From assembly GCF_002741015.1 (NCBI RefSeq), contig NZ_CP016616.1, forward strand, positions 1,223,501-1,287,500: a stretch of DNA of 64,000 bases. Direction: 5' to 3'. The DNA comes from Microvirga ossetica (GTDB lineage Bacteria; Pseudomonadota; Alphaproteobacteria; Rhizobiales; Beijerinckiaceae). Of the stretch, positions 1-8,931 are shown piece after piece; the first letter of the stretch is position 1; each line of letters begins with the position of its first letter. Both the position numbers and the translations under genes were made by a program. Under the pieces are notes generated by a model. That model did not search any database. It was not told the origin of the DNA and saw only the letters and a program-made list of their open reading frames with translations.

Positions 1-1
1 C

Positions 2-418
2 CTCCTCGAGCGCCGCAGCCGGCCGCGCTGGTACAGCCTGTCCTCGGCCATCTTGAGCCTTCTCCTGCTCTCGGCCTATCTCGGGCTGGCGATCCGGCGG
101 ATCTTCGCCGGGCGGCAGCTCGCCTCCTGGGTCGGATTCACGCAGGGCGAGCAATGGAGCTATTCGGTGGCCCTGCTCGCCATCGGCATTGTCCTCCTCG
201 GCCTGGGGATCGTCTTCAACAACCGCTTCGCCCGCCTGTCTTCGGCGGTCTATCTGGTTCTCGCCGTGCTGAAGGTGTTCATCGTCGACCTCGCCAATCT
301 GGAGGGCGTGATGCGCGCCCTGTCATTTATCGGCCTCGGCCTTGTTCTCATCGGCATCGGTCTCGTCTATCAGAGACTTCTCGCACGCCGACCCAGCGAT
401 GCCGCATTCCCATCGTGA
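2..418 (+). CDS. DUF2339 family membrane protein, C-terminal part
   Basis: The reading frame is open to the left edge of the window, so only about the last 138 residues are visible. They contain four hydrophobic segments, including [28 protein letters not shown] and [17 protein letters not shown], joined by short charged loops, and end in a basic tail with LLARRPSD. The spacing and the [17 protein letters not shown] segment resemble the C-terminus of large polytopic DUF2339 proteins, whose function is unknown. The first internal start-like codon is TTG at 53, but it is unlikely to be a true start because the frame continues upstream. xseB follows 35 nt downstream on the same strand. Confidence 0.7.
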   Translation, partial: LLERRSRPRWYSLSSAILSLLLLSAYLGLAIRRIFAGRQLASWVGFTQGEQWSYSVALLAIGIVLLGLGIVFNNRFARLSSAVYLVLAVLKVFIVDLANLEGVMRALSFIGLGLVLIGIGLVYQRLLARRPSDAAFPS

Positions 419-453
419 TATCGCCCGAGGACAGACATTTGACGGACATCCGC

Positions 454-702
454 ATGACCGACACCGCCTCTATCAAGACCCTCCCCTTCGAGAAGGCCCT
501 GGCCGAGCTCGAGGACATCGTCCGCCGCCTCGAGCGCGGCGATGTGCCCCTGGAGGATTCGATCGCGATCTACGAGCGCGGCGAAGCTTTAAAAAAGCAT
601 TGCGAGCAGCTGCTCAAGAAGGCCGAGGCCCGCATCGAGAAGATCACCATCGGCCCCGACGGCGCAGCCTCCGGCACGGCTCCGCTTGACGTTGCGGAAT
701 AA
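454..702 (+). CDS. xseB: Exodeoxyribonuclease VII small subunit
   Basis: The 82-residue product matches the size and composition of XseB: an acidic helical hairpin containing [18 protein letters not shown], followed by [18 protein letters not shown]. XseB binds the large subunit XseA to form exonuclease VII, which degrades single-stranded DNA from both ends into oligonucleotides. I chose the ATG at 454 because it gives the family length; a longer frame open from 154 overlaps the upstream membrane protein gene and has no family resemblance before this point. The xseB-dxs order is common in alphaproteobacteria. The large-subunit gene is not in this window. Confidence 0.93.
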   Translation: MTDTASIKTLPFEKALAELEDIVRRLERGDVPLEDSIAIYERGEALKKHCEQLLKKAEARIEKITIGPDGAASGTAPLDVAE

Positions 703-798
703 CCCGACTTGGCAGGGACGACGTTCGTGTCGCGTTTGACCGGGGCCCTCCCCGACCTTATCTCCTTGGGACGGCCTCCGGCCTGAAGCTTGGCGAGT

Positions 799-2712
799 AT
801 GACGTTGTCCACACCCCTCCTCGACACCATCAAGACCCCCGACGATCTGCGGCAACTGCCTGAAAACCAGCTCAGGCAGGTGGCGGACGAGCTGCGGACC
901 GAGACCATCGGCGCGGTGTCCGTCACCGGCGGGCATCTCGGCGCGGGCTTAGGGGTCGTCGAGCTGACGGTGGCGCTGCATTACGTGTTCGACACGCCGC
1001 GCGACCGGCTGATCTGGGACGTGGGCCACCAGGCCTACCCCCATAAGATCCTCACCGGCCGGCGCGACCGGATCCGCACCTTGCGCCAGGCGGACGGCCT
1101 CTCGGGCTTCACCAAGCGCGCGGAGAGCGAATACGACCCCTTCGGCGCGGCGCATTCCTCGACCTCGATCTCGGCCGGCCTCGGCATGGCCGTGGCGCGG
1201 GACCTGGAGGGCCGGAAGAACAATGTGATCGCCGTGATCGGCGACGGCGCCATGTCGGCCGGCATGGCCTATGAGGCCATGAACAATGCGGGCGCCATGC
1301 ATTCGCGCCTCATCGTCATCCTCAACGACAACGACATGTCGATCGCCCCGCCCACCGGCGCCATGTCGTCTTATCTCGCCCGTCTCGTCTCCGGCGGCAC
1401 CTATCGCGGCATCCGCGAAACCGCCAAGCAACTGGCGAAGAAGCTGCCGAAATTCTTCTACGACAAGGCCGCCAAGGCCGAGGAATTCGCCCGCGGCTTC
1501 TGGACCGGCGGCACCATGTTCGAGGAGCTCGGCTTCTACTATGTCGGCCCCATCGACGGCCACAACCTCGACCATTTGCTGCCGATCCTGAAGAACGTGC
1601 GCGACACCGAGACCGGGCCGGTCCTCGTCCACGTGGTCACCAAGAAGGGCAAGGGCTACGCGCCGGCGGAAGCCGCCGCCGACAAATATCACGGCGTCGT
1701 CACCTTCGACGTGGTGACGGGCGCGCAGACCAAGGCCAAGGCCAACGCCCCCTCCTATACCAAGGTCTTCGGCGAGAGCCTGATCAGGGAAGCGGAGAAG
1801 GACGACAAGATCGTCGCCGTCACGGCCGCCATGCCGTCCGGCACGGGCATCGACGTCTTCGGCAAGGAATTCCCCGCCCGCACCTTCGATGTGGGCATCG
1901 CCGAGCAGCACGCGGTGACCTTTGCCGCCGGCATGGCGACGGAAGGCTACAAGCCGTTCTGCGCGATCTATTCCACCTTCCTGCAGCGCGCCTACGACCA
2001 GGTCGTGCACGACGTGGCGATCCAGAACCTGCCCGTGCGCTTCGCCCTCGACCGCGCCGGCCTCGTGGGCGCGGATGGAGCGACCCATGCCGGCTCCTTC
2101 GACGTCGCCTATCTGGCCTGCCTGCCGAACATGGTGGTCATGGCAGCAAGCGACGAGGCGGAGCTCGTCCATATGGTGGCGACCGCAGCCGCCTACGATT
2201 CCGGCCCCATCGCCTTCCGCTATCCGCGCGGCGAAGGGGTGGGCGTGGACATGCCCGAAGAGGGCGTGCCGCTTGCCATCGGCAAGGGCCGGATCGTCAA
2301 GGAAGGAAGCCGCATCGCGATCTTGTCGCTCGGCACGCGCCTTGCGGAGGCCCTGAAAGCGGCCGAGGAGTTGGAGGCGCGCGGCCTCTCGACCACCGTC
2401 GCCGATGCCCGCTTCGCCAAGCCCCTCGACGAGGAGCTGATCCTGCGGCTCGCCCGCGATCACGAGGTGCTGATCACCGTCGAGGAAGGCTCCGTCGGCG
2501 GCTTCGGCTCCCATGTGCTGCAGCTTCTCTCCGACAAGGGCGCACTCGACCGCGGCACCTTGAAAATCCGCTCCATGGTCCTGCCCGACATCTACCAGGA
2601 TCAGGACAAGCCCGAGCGCATGTATGCCAGCGCCGGCCTCGATGCCGCCGGCATCGTGACCAAGGTGTTCGAGGCGCTGGGGCAGGAAGAGACCCGGAAG
2701 GTCAGGGCTTAA
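799..2712 (+). CDS. dxs: 1-deoxy-D-xylulose-5-phosphate synthase
   Basis: The 637-residue product is a full-length DXS. It joins pyruvate and glyceraldehyde 3-phosphate, using thiamine diphosphate, to make DXP, the entry step of the MEP isoprenoid pathway. Visible landmarks are GGHLGAGLG (about residue 44), [10 protein letters not shown] (about 74), the thiamine-diphosphate motif GDGAMSAGM (148-156) and the transketolase pyrimidine-domain stretch [13 protein letters not shown] with the catalytic glutamate. A TTG nine bases upstream (790) is an alternative start; I prefer the ATG at 799. The gene lies downstream of xseB. ispE, another pathway enzyme, is at 36496-37368. A REP-like repeat block follows the stop codon. 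Confidence 0.96.
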   Translation: MTLSTPLLDTIKTPDDLRQLPENQLRQVADELRTETIGAVSVTGGHLGAGLGVVELTVALHYVFDTPRDRLIWDVGHQAYPHKILTGRRDRIRTLRQADGLSGFTKRAESEYDPFGAAHSSTSISAGLGMAVARDLEGRKNNVIAVIGDGAMSAGMAYEAMNNAGAMHSRLIVILNDNDMSIAPPTGAMSSYLARLVSGGTYRGIRETAKQLAKKLPKFFYDKAAKAEEFARGFWTGGTMFEELGFYYVGPIDGHNLDHLLPILKNVRDTETGPVLVHVVTKKGKGYAPAEAAADKYHGVVTFDVVTGAQTKAKANAPSYTKVFGESLIREAEKDDKIVAVTAAMPSGTGIDVFGKEFPARTFDVGIAEQHAVTFAAGMATEGYKPFCAIYSTFLQRAYDQVVHDVAIQNLPVRFALDRAGLVGADGATHAGSFDVAYLACLPNMVVMAASDEAELVHMVATAAAYDSGPIAFRYPRGEGVGVDMPEEGVPLAIGKGRIVKEGSRIAILSLGTRLAEALKAAEELEARGLSTTVADARFAKPLDEELILRLARDHEVLITVEEGSVGGFGSHVLQLLSDKGALDRGTLKIRSMVLPDIYQDQDKPERMYASAGLDAAGIVTKVFEALGQEETRKVRA

Positions 2713-2736
2713 TAGATCCCCTCGACCGTCATGGCC

Positions 2737-2897
2737 GTCCCCGGACTTGATCCGGGGACCAGTCCCGGCCACCCATAATTCAAGAAACTCACCCCTCATC
2801 CTGAGGAGCAGCCGTTAGGCTGCGTCTCGAAGGAGCTTTCAGAGAGCACTGGAAGCTTCTTCGAGACGGTCGCTGCGCGACCTCCTCAGGATGAGGG
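2737..2897. repeat. REP-like hairpin plus CTCATCCTGAGGAG palindromic element
   Basis: Positions 2737-2759 form a perfect hairpin, GTCCCCGGA / TCCGGGGAC with a 5-nt loop. Positions 2792-2897 form a larger element with outer arms CCTCATCCTGAGGAG and CTCCTCAGGATGAGG around inner GTCTCGAAGGAG and TTCGAGACG arms. The same larger element recurs at 15001-15134 and 37468-37577. It fills the gap between the convergent dxs and superoxide dismutase genes. Confidence 0.85.
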
Positions 2898-2951
2898 TGG
2901 AGGAGGAGCAAGACCGAAATCACCGGCACAAGGCCGGCGATGACGTGGAGC

Positions 2952-3665
2952 CTAAACCGTCAACGTCCCCGCTTTCGCCGCGGCATAGCGCTGGCCGATC
3001 TTGTTCCAGTCGAGCACGTTCCACCACGCCTTCAGGTAGTCCGGCCGGCGGTTCTGGTATTTCAGGTAATAGGCGTGCTCCCACACGTCGTTGCCCATCA
3101 GGACCCGCTGCCCTTCCATCAGGGGCGTGTCCTGGTTGGGCTTCGCCACCAGGGTGAGCTTGCCGTCGCGGGCGACCGTGACGAAGACCCAGCCGGAGCC
3201 GAACTGTCTTTCGCCGGCGGTGTTGAAATCGGTCTGGAACTTTTGGAAGCCGCCGAGATCCCGGTCGATGGCGGCCTTCACCTCGCCCGAGGGCTCGCCG
3301 CCCGAGCCACCCATGATCTGCCAGAACATGGTGTGGTTGGCATGCCCGCCGCCGTTGTTGCGCACCGCCGTGCGGATCGACTCGGGGACCTTGCTCAGGT
3401 TCGCCAGCATCTCCTGGAGCGGCATCTTGGCCGCCTCGGCATTCTGGGCGAGCGCTGCGTTGAGATTGTTGACATAGGCCGCGTGATGCTTGCCATGGTG
3501 GATCTCCATGGTCTGGGCATCGATATGCGGCTCGTTCTTGGACGGCGCATAGGGCAAGGGGTCGAGCTTGAACGGCCCCGTTGGGGCTTGCGCCCAGGCG
3601 CGGGGGATGGCAGCGCTGGCGGCCAGCAGGGTTGCACCTGTCAGAAGATGTCGGCGGCTGAGCAT
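2952..3665 (-). CDS. Exported Fe/Mn superoxide dismutase
   Basis: The 237-residue product has a twin-arginine-like leader (MLSRRHLLTGATLLAASA, ending near AWAQ), then a full Fe/Mn superoxide dismutase fold. N-terminal metal and active-site residues lie in MEIHHGKHHAAYVNNLN, a second ligand region in GGHANHTMFW and the C-terminal ligand pair in DVWEHAYYLKYQNRRPDYL. The enzyme should convert superoxide to peroxide and oxygen in the periplasm. The ATG at 3665 has an excellent ribosome site (GGAGGTCCC), so the start six codons upstream is rejected. It sits between dxs and tlyA, which are usually closer neighbours, and is oriented opposite to both. Metal preference cannot be told from sequence alone. 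Confidence 0.92.
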   Translation of the reverse strand: MLSRRHLLTGATLLAASAAIPRAWAQAPTGPFKLDPLPYAPSKNEPHIDAQTMEIHHGKHHAAYVNNLNAALAQNAEAAKMPLQEMLANLSKVPESIRTAVRNNGGGHANHTMFWQIMGGSGGEPSGEVKAAIDRDLGGFQKFQTDFNTAGERQFGSGWVFVTVARDGKLTLVAKPNQDTPLMEGQRVLMGNDVWEHAYYLKYQNRRPDYLKAWWNVLDWNKIGQRYAAAKAGTLTV

Positions 3666-3769
3666 GGGACCTCCGTTGGCCATTAGGAATTGTGAACTAC
3701 AGATGTTCTAGGGCAGGCCCTGGTTCCAGCCCATGGAGAGATCGTGAACCGGATGGATTCGAGGCTTCG

Positions 3770-4498
3770 ATGACCCGCAAGCGTGCCGATGTGGTTCTCG
3801 TCGAGCGCGGCTTCTTCGCCAGCCGCGCCCGGGCGCAGGAGGCGATCGCGGCCGGCCTCGTCACCGTGAACGGGACTGTGGTCCGCAAGGCGTCCGATGC
3901 GGTGCCGGAGGAGGCCGTCATCACCGCCGAGCAGCCGCACCCTTACGTGTCCCGCGGCGGCCTCAAGCTCGCAGCCGCCCTCGATGCCTTCCAGATCGAC
4001 CCGAAGGACCGGATCTGCCTCGACATCGGGGCCTCCACGGGCGGCTTCACCGAGGTCCTGCTCACGCGCGGCGCTGCCCATGTCTATGCGGTGGATGTGG
4101 GGCACAGCCAGCTCCACCCCACCATCGTCGGCAATGCACGCGTGACGAATCTCGAAGGCACCGACGCCCGTGCCCTGAACACCACGCACATTCCCCGAAC
4201 GCCGGATCTTCTCGTGTCGGACGTGAGCTTCATCTCGCTCAAGCTCGTCCTGCCTGCCGTCGTCGCCTTGCTGAAGCCGCGCGCGGACCTCGCCGTTCTG
4301 GTGAAGCCGCAATTCGAAGCCGGGCGCGACCACGTGAAGAAGGGCATCGTGCGCGACGAGGCTGTGCATCGCGCCGTGTGCGAGGACATGACGGCGTTCG
4401 TCGCCTCGCTCGGCTTCACCGTCATCGGGCTCGTCCCCTCGCCCATCGAGGGCGGGGACGGCAACCGCGAATTCTTATTGGGAGCCCGCCGTGGCTGA
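3770..4498 (+). CDS. tlyA: TlyA family rRNA methyltransferase
   Basis: The 242-residue product has an N-terminal S4 RNA-binding domain (RADVVLVERGFFASRARAQE, residues about 4-60) and a C-terminal Rossmann methyltransferase domain with the S-adenosylmethionine motif DIGASTGGFTEVLL. This is the TlyA/hemolysin A family, which 2'-O-methylates ribosomal RNA in characterised members. The ATG at 3770 starts directly before the S4 domain; the longer frame from 3692 adds residues without homology. The stop codon overlaps the next gene by 8 nt, so the two RNA methyltransferases are probably translationally coupled. Confidence 0.9.
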   Translation: MTRKRADVVLVERGFFASRARAQEAIAAGLVTVNGTVVRKASDAVPEEAVITAEQPHPYVSRGGLKLAAALDAFQIDPKDRICLDIGASTGGFTEVLLTRGAAHVYAVDVGHSQLHPTIVGNARVTNLEGTDARALNTTHIPRTPDLLVSDVSFISLKLVLPAVVALLKPRADLAVLVKPQFEAGRDHVKKGIVRDEAVHRAVCEDMTAFVASLGFTVIGLVPSPIEGGDGNREFLLGARRG

Positions 4499-5741
4499 AC
4501 AGGTCATCATCAAGCGCCTCGGCGCGAAAGCCGACGGCATCGCGGAGACATCGTCCGGCCCCGTCTTCGTGCCGAAAGTGCTGCCGGGAGAAACGGTCAC
4601 CATCGAGCGCGACGGATCGCATGCGCATCTCGTCAGCGTCGATATCCCGTCGCCCGAGCGCGAGACGCCCTTCTGCCCCTATTTCGACGATTGCGGCGGC
4701 TGCGCGACGCAGCACATGCAGCACGGCTTCTATCAGGCCTGGAAGCACGGCACGCTCGTTCATACCCTGAAGCAGGCGCGGATCGAGGCGCCGGTCGAGG
4801 CTCTCGTCGATGCCCATGGCGTCGGGCGGCGGCGTGTCACCTTGCATGTGCGCTTTCCCGACCGCGCCATGCATGTGGGCTTCATGGCCCCGCGCAGCCA
4901 CCGGATCGTCGAGATCGCCTTCTGCCCCATCACGGAACCCGCCTTGAAGGACCGGGCGCCCGCGATCGCGCGCGTGATCGGCGAGCATCTGAAAGGACCG
5001 CGCAAGCCGCTCGACGTCCAGATCACGACGACGCAGACCGGCTTCGACGTGGATGTGCGCGGGCATGGCCCCATGAAGGATGCGGATCGCCTGAGACTGA
5101 TCGATCTCGCAGACAGGCTCGATCTCTCGCGTCTGTCGATCCATGGCGACGTGATCGTGGAGCGCCGGCCGCCCGCCATTCTCATGGGGCGCACGTCGGT
5201 TGTGCCGCCTCCCGGATCGTTCCTGCAGGCGACGAAGCTCGGCGAAGACGTGCTTGCCGGCCTCGTCACGGAGGCCTGCGCGAAAGCCAAGCGCGTCGCC
5301 GATCTCTTCGCCGGCGCAGGTCCCTTCTCCTTGAGGCTTGCGGAAAAATCGGAGGTCCACGCGGTCGAGTTCGACAAGGACTCGATGACGGCGCTCGACA
5401 AGGCGGTGCGGGCGACGCCCGGCCTTCGCCGCGTGTCGACGGAGGCGCGCGACCTCTTCCGCCGCCCTCTCCTCACGCCGGAGCTCAACGCGTTCGACGC
5501 GGTCGTGCTCGATCCGCCGCGCGCCGGCGCCGAGGCGCAGGTGAAGCAGCTCGTCGTCTCGAAGGTGCCGCTCGTGGTCAGCGTCTCCTGCGATGCCGCC
5601 ACCTTCGCCCGCGACGCTGCGATTTTGATGAGCGGCGGCTACCGCCTGGAGCGCGTGATCCCGGTCGACCAGTTCAAGCACTCCCCGCATCTGGAGGTGG
5701 TCGGGATCTTGCGGCGGGACGTGGCGAAGAAACGGCGGTAA
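4491..5741 (+). CDS. Fe-S RNA (uracil-5-)-methyltransferase, TrmA/RlmC/RlmD type
   Basis: The 416-residue product starts with a TRAM-like RNA-binding region (residues 1-55). Four cysteines, C62, C68 and C71 in FCPYFDDCGGC plus C145 in FCPIT, match the [4Fe-4S] ligands of RlmD. The SAM-binding motif ADLFAGAGPFSLRL, the substrate motif VLDPPRAGAEAQ and the catalytic cysteine region VSVSCDAATFARD follow. It should methylate C5 of a uridine in rRNA or tRNA; which site cannot be decided from the sequence. It overlaps tlyA by 8 nt in what looks like a two-gene operon. A palindromic repeat lies downstream. Confidence 0.9.
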   Translation: MAEQVIIKRLGAKADGIAETSSGPVFVPKVLPGETVTIERDGSHAHLVSVDIPSPERETPFCPYFDDCGGCATQHMQHGFYQAWKHGTLVHTLKQARIEAPVEALVDAHGVGRRRVTLHVRFPDRAMHVGFMAPRSHRIVEIAFCPITEPALKDRAPAIARVIGEHLKGPRKPLDVQITTTQTGFDVDVRGHGPMKDADRLRLIDLADRLDLSRLSIHGDVIVERRPPAILMGRTSVVPPPGSFLQATKLGEDVLAGLVTEACAKAKRVADLFAGAGPFSLRLAEKSEVHAVEFDKDSMTALDKAVRATPGLRRVSTEARDLFRRPLLTPELNAFDAVVLDPPRAGAEAQVKQLVVSKVPLVVSVSCDAATFARDAAILMSGGYRLERVIPVDQFKHSPHLEVVGILRRDVAKKRR

Positions 5742-5817
5742 TCCAGACCGTCGTCACGGACGGAGCGTCAGCGGAGATCCGGGATCGCTTTCAGAACGAG
5801 GCGCCTGAACCTCCGCT

Positions 5818-5911
5818 GTCATTCCCGCGCAGGCGGGAATCCATAAACGCTGACGGTCCCAAACTGGTCGTAGGTCGTGGTTATGGATCCCGGCCTTCGC
5901 CGGGATGACAG
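5818..5911. repeat. GTCATTCC...GGAATCCATAA palindromic repeat (family C)
   Basis: The left arm is GTCATTCCCGCGCAGGCGGG followed by AATCCATAA. The right arm is TTATGGATCCCGGCC... ending GGGATGACAG. Related copies occur at 6757-6897, 26279-26427, 31499-31637 and 47710-47818. It lies between convergent genes. Confidence 0.8.
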
Positions 5912-5973
5912 TGCTTGACCGTTCAAACGATCCCGGATCGGCTTCGCGGTCCGGGATGACGCTCTGAAAAAAC

Positions 5974-6723
5974 CTAAAACAAGCTCCCCTGCTCGTCCTC
6001 GTCGCTGGAGAGCGGCTTCTTCGCCTTGGGCTTGCTCTCCCTCACCGGCGCGGCTTCAGGCTCGCTCAATGGCTCCAGCAACCCCGCATCGTCGTTCTCG
6101 ACCTTGTTCACCCGGCTCGAGACCGGGACCATGTCGAGCCAGTCGTCGGGACAGGGGCGAACGAGAGGCATCACGTCGGCGCGCTCGTCGCGCACGTCGA
6201 GCCAGGCCGCGATATCGTCTCTCGAGAGGATCACCGGCATGCGGTCGTGCACGGCTGAGAGGGTGCCGTTGGCATCCGTGGTGACGATGGCGGCGGTGTC
6301 GATCTCGCCGCCGTCCGGGCTGCTGTAGGTCTCCCACAGGCCGGCCAGCGGCATCGGCCCACGGTTGCGCGGACGGATCAGGAAGGGGATCTTTTCGCGC
6401 CCATGCCGCTGCCATTCATAGAAGCCGTCGGCGAGGAAGATGCAACGGCGGCGCTTCAGCGCCGCCTTGAAGGTCGGCTTCGTCTGCAAGGTCTCGCCGC
6501 GGGCGTTGATGACGAGCGGGAAATCCTTCGGGTCCTTCACCCAGGATGGCAGGAAGCCCCAGCGCACCAGCATGAAGTGCCGCACGCCGCGATCCTCGAG
6601 CACGATCGGCACGGGCTGCGTCGGAGCCACGTTGTAGCGCGGGGGAAAGTTCGGCTGCTCGACATAGTCGTAGAACTCCCCATAGATCCCGGGGTCGACG
6701 CTGAGGGTGTAGCGCCCGCACAT
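5974..6723 (-). CDS. SOS response-associated peptidase (SRAP/HMCES/YedK family)
   Basis: The 249-residue product starts with MCGRYTL, so after methionine removal Cys2 becomes the N-terminal nucleophile. Other family hallmarks are INARGET, CIFLADGFYEW and the histidine motif AVHDRMPVIL. YedK/HMCES proteins form a covalent thiazolidine crosslink with abasic sites in single-stranded DNA and protect them during replication. The C-terminal 30 residues are charged and low complexity (KPKAKKPLSSDEDEQ). The gene lies alone between two copies of repeat family C. Confidence 0.93.
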   Translation of the reverse strand: MCGRYTLSVDPGIYGEFYDYVEQPNFPPRYNVAPTQPVPIVLEDRGVRHFMLVRWGFLPSWVKDPKDFPLVINARGETLQTKPTFKAALKRRRCIFLADGFYEWQRHGREKIPFLIRPRNRGPMPLAGLWETYSSPDGGEIDTAAIVTTDANGTLSAVHDRMPVILSRDDIAAWLDVRDERADVMPLVRPCPDDWLDMVPVSSRVNKVENDDAGLLEPLSEPEAAPVRESKPKAKKPLSSDEDEQGSLF

Positions 6724-6756
6724 GATATTGTCCTCCCGCTTTTCCTATCCACCACT

Positions 6757-6897
6757 GTCATTCCGGGGCCGCGCAGCGGAGCCCGGAATCCATAACCACG
6801 ACGTTTCAGCTGAAGAACGCGCTCACTGCCTCATTCTGCAACGTTAGCGGATATGGATTCCGGGCTCGGCTCTTGCGAGCCGCCCCGGAATGACAGT
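6757..6897. repeat. Palindromic repeat, family C
   Basis: The left arm has GTCATTCCGGGGCCGCGCAG and CCCGGAATCCATAA. The right arm has TATGGATTCCGGGCTC and GCCCCGGAATGACAG. About 80 nt of unconserved sequence separate the arms. Confidence 0.85.
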
Positions 6898-6905
6898 GCC
6901 ATACA

Positions 6906-7901
6906 TCACAGCCACCTCTTCCAGCGGAAGAAGAGATAGGGCAGCACGGCGGCGAGGATCATCAGTGCGATGGCCCAGGGATAGCCGAACTCCCATTCGA
7001 GCTCGGGCATGAGCTTGAAGTTCATGCCGTAGAGGGACGACACCAGCGTCGGCGGCAGGAAGATCACCGACATGACCGAGAAGATCTTGATGATGTCGTT
7101 CTGCTCCATGGTGACGAAGCCGAGCGTCGCATCGAGCAGGAACTGGACCTTGCTCGACAGAAAGGTCGCGTGCTCCTCGATGGACTGCACGTCGCGAAGC
7201 GCCGTGCGCCATTCCGACTGGTAGCCGGCCGTCTTCTGCGGCCGCGGCATGCTGGTGGAGAGGAAGAGCAGCATGCGCTCCACCGACACCATGCTCTCGC
7301 GCACGTTGGAGATGATGTCGCCCTTGCGGCCGATGGAGCGCAGGGCCACGCGATAGGAGGCGGCGCGGCGTGTTCCGCGCTTCTCGTTGTCGAAGATCGC
7401 CTGCGACAGGCGGTCGATGCGCGTTCCCACCGTGCCCAGGATTTCCGCGGCGCGGTCGATGATCGTCTCAAGCAATCCGTCGAGCACGGCCTCCGGCTGG
7501 TGGCGGCAGCCGCCGGGCTTCACGGCCCTGGCCATGAACATGTTGAACGAGCGCGGCTCGCCGTAGCGCACGGTGACGAGGACCCGTTCGGTCAGGATGA
7601 ACGAGACGTCGATGAGCTTCGGGCTTTCCGTATCGGAGCTGCACAGGACGCGTGCCGTCATGTAGCGCGCGTTGTTCTCGTGATAGAGGATCTCGGACGG
7701 CTCGATATCCGCCATCTCCTCCTTGGTCGGGATCTCGATGTTGAGATGGCTCTCGACGAGCCGGTCTTCCTCGCGGGTCGGCTCGATCAGATCGATCCAC
7801 ATGGCGTCGGGCGGGATCGGCTCACCCGGCGGAAGAACGGTGCGATCGAGGGACTCGCCCTGCGGTCCGACGACCTCTGCCGGCTTGTGGATCAGAATCA
7901 T
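6906..7901 (-). CDS. corA: CorA family magnesium transporter
   Basis: The 331-residue product has a long acidic cytoplasmic domain and two C-terminal transmembrane helices. The first helix ends with the signature YGMNF, the Mg2+ selectivity motif, and the second is IALMILAAVLPYLFF before the basic tail RWKRWL. CorA proteins form pentameric inner-membrane channels for Mg2+ and also Co2+ or Ni2+. The ATG at 7901 precedes the domain start ILIHKPAEVV; the longer frame upstream translates the neighbouring repeat (HPHPSPPHKGEG) and is rejected. Confidence 0.94.
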   Translation of the reverse strand: MILIHKPAEVVGPQGESLDRTVLPPGEPIPPDAMWIDLIEPTREEDRLVESHLNIEIPTKEEMADIEPSEILYHENNARYMTARVLCSSDTESPKLIDVSFILTERVLVTVRYGEPRSFNMFMARAVKPGGCRHQPEAVLDGLLETIIDRAAEILGTVGTRIDRLSQAIFDNEKRGTRRAASYRVALRSIGRKGDIISNVRESMVSVERMLLFLSTSMPRPQKTAGYQSEWRTALRDVQSIEEHATFLSSKVQFLLDATLGFVTMEQNDIIKIFSVMSVIFLPPTLVSSLYGMNFKLMPELEWEFGYPWAIALMILAAVLPYLFFRWKRWL

Positions 7902-7934
7902 ACGCGTTCTTGCCCCTTCACGATCGCTCCTTTT

Positions 7935-8040
7935 CCCCTCTCCCTTGTGGGGAGGGCTAGGGTGGGGGTGTTTCCGCCACACGTGGATCGGTTATCGCCA
8001 ACACCCCCACCTCCAACTCCTCCCCACAAGGGGGAGGAGA
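7935..8040. repeat. CCCTCTCCCTTGTGGGGAGG palindromic repeat (family A)
   Basis: Both arms are G/C-rich. The left arm has CTCCCTTGTGGGGAGGG and GGGTGGGGGTG. The right arm has CACCCCCACCTCC and CTCCCCACAAGGGGGAGGAG. It belongs to the same family as the full-length 111-bp copies at 11895, 28849 and 30332. Confidence 0.88.
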
Positions 8041-8075
8041 GTCTGGTGGCGCTCAAGTAGCAATGGATAGTCAAA

Positions 8076-8927
8076 TTAACGCAAAGATGACAGGGGCGGC
8101 GTATCGTCCGGCACGAAGAAATCGGGCGCCAGGGGTTTTGACGGGTCGACCCGGTACTTCTCGAAATCGGAGACGCCCTCGCCTGACAGAAACACGTCGT
8201 CGATGAGGAAATGGCCCGAGAAGCTTTTCGAGGGCTTGCCGAAAATCGCATAGGCCGCATCGGCCAGGATTTCGGGCGTGCGGCTCGCCTGCACGAGCGC
8301 ATCGCCGCCGAGCAGGTTCCTGATCGCGCTCGTGGCAATGGTCGTGCGCGGCCACAGCGCGTTGACGGCAATGCCCTTGGCCCGCAGCTCGCCGGCGAGC
8401 CCGAGCACGCACAGGCTGATGCCGTATTTCGCCAGTGAATAGGCCAGATGCGGCGCGAACCATTTCTCGCTCATGTCGAGGGGCGGCGAGAGCATGAGGA
8501 TGTGCGGATTCTCCGCCTTCTCCAGATGCGGGATCGCATACTTCGAGACCATGTAGGTGCCGCGCGTGTTGATCTGGTGCATCAGGTCGAAGCGCTTCAT
8601 GTCGGTCTGCGGCGTCGGCGTGAGGCTGATGGCGCTCGCATTGTTGACCACGATGTCGAGGCCGCCGAAGGTCTCGACCGTCCTGTCGATGGCGCCCTTC
8701 ACCGCCTCCTCGTCGCGCACGTCGACCATGAGCGGCAACGCCCTGCCGCCCGCGGCCTCGATTTCCTCGGCCGCCGTGTAGATGGTGCCCGGAAGCTTCG
8801 GGTGCGGCTCGGCGGTCTTGGCGGCGATGACCACGTTGGCGCCGTCCTTTGCCGCGCGCAGGCCGATGGCAAGGCCGATGCCGCGCGAGGCGCCGGTGAT
8901 GAAGAGGGTTTTTCCGTTGAGGCTCAT
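8076..8927 (-). CDS. SDR family NAD(P)-dependent oxidoreductase
   Basis: The 283-residue product has the classical short-chain dehydrogenase architecture: cofactor motif TGASRGIG near the N-terminus, VNNASAI in the middle and the catalytic YSLAK. The sequence IAAKTAEPHPKLPGTIYTAA and the long C-terminal tail resemble the hydroxysteroid dehydrogenase-like HSDL2 branch, so the substrate may be a fatty-acyl or steroid-like alcohol; this is inferred. The start lies 4 nt after the stop codon of the upstream acyl-CoA dehydrogenase gene, so the two are almost certainly co-transcribed and may serve the same catabolic route. Confidence 0.9.
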   Translation of the reverse strand: MSLNGKTLFITGASRGIGLAIGLRAAKDGANVVIAAKTAEPHPKLPGTIYTAAEEIEAAGGRALPLMVDVRDEEAVKGAIDRTVETFGGLDIVVNNASAISLTPTPQTDMKRFDLMHQINTRGTYMVSKYAIPHLEKAENPHILMLSPPLDMSEKWFAPHLAYSLAKYGISLCVLGLAGELRAKGIAVNALWPRTTIATSAIRNLLGGDALVQASRTPEILADAAYAIFGKPSKSFSGHFLIDDVFLSGEGVSDFEKYRVDPSKPLAPDFFVPDDTPPLSSLR

Positions 8928-8931
8928 GATA

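Noticed and set aside
949..2799. 616-codon ORF antisense to dxs
   Set aside because: It has low-complexity Gly/His/Arg/Ala composition typical of the reverse frame of a GC-rich gene, and dxs has clear family motifs over the same bases.
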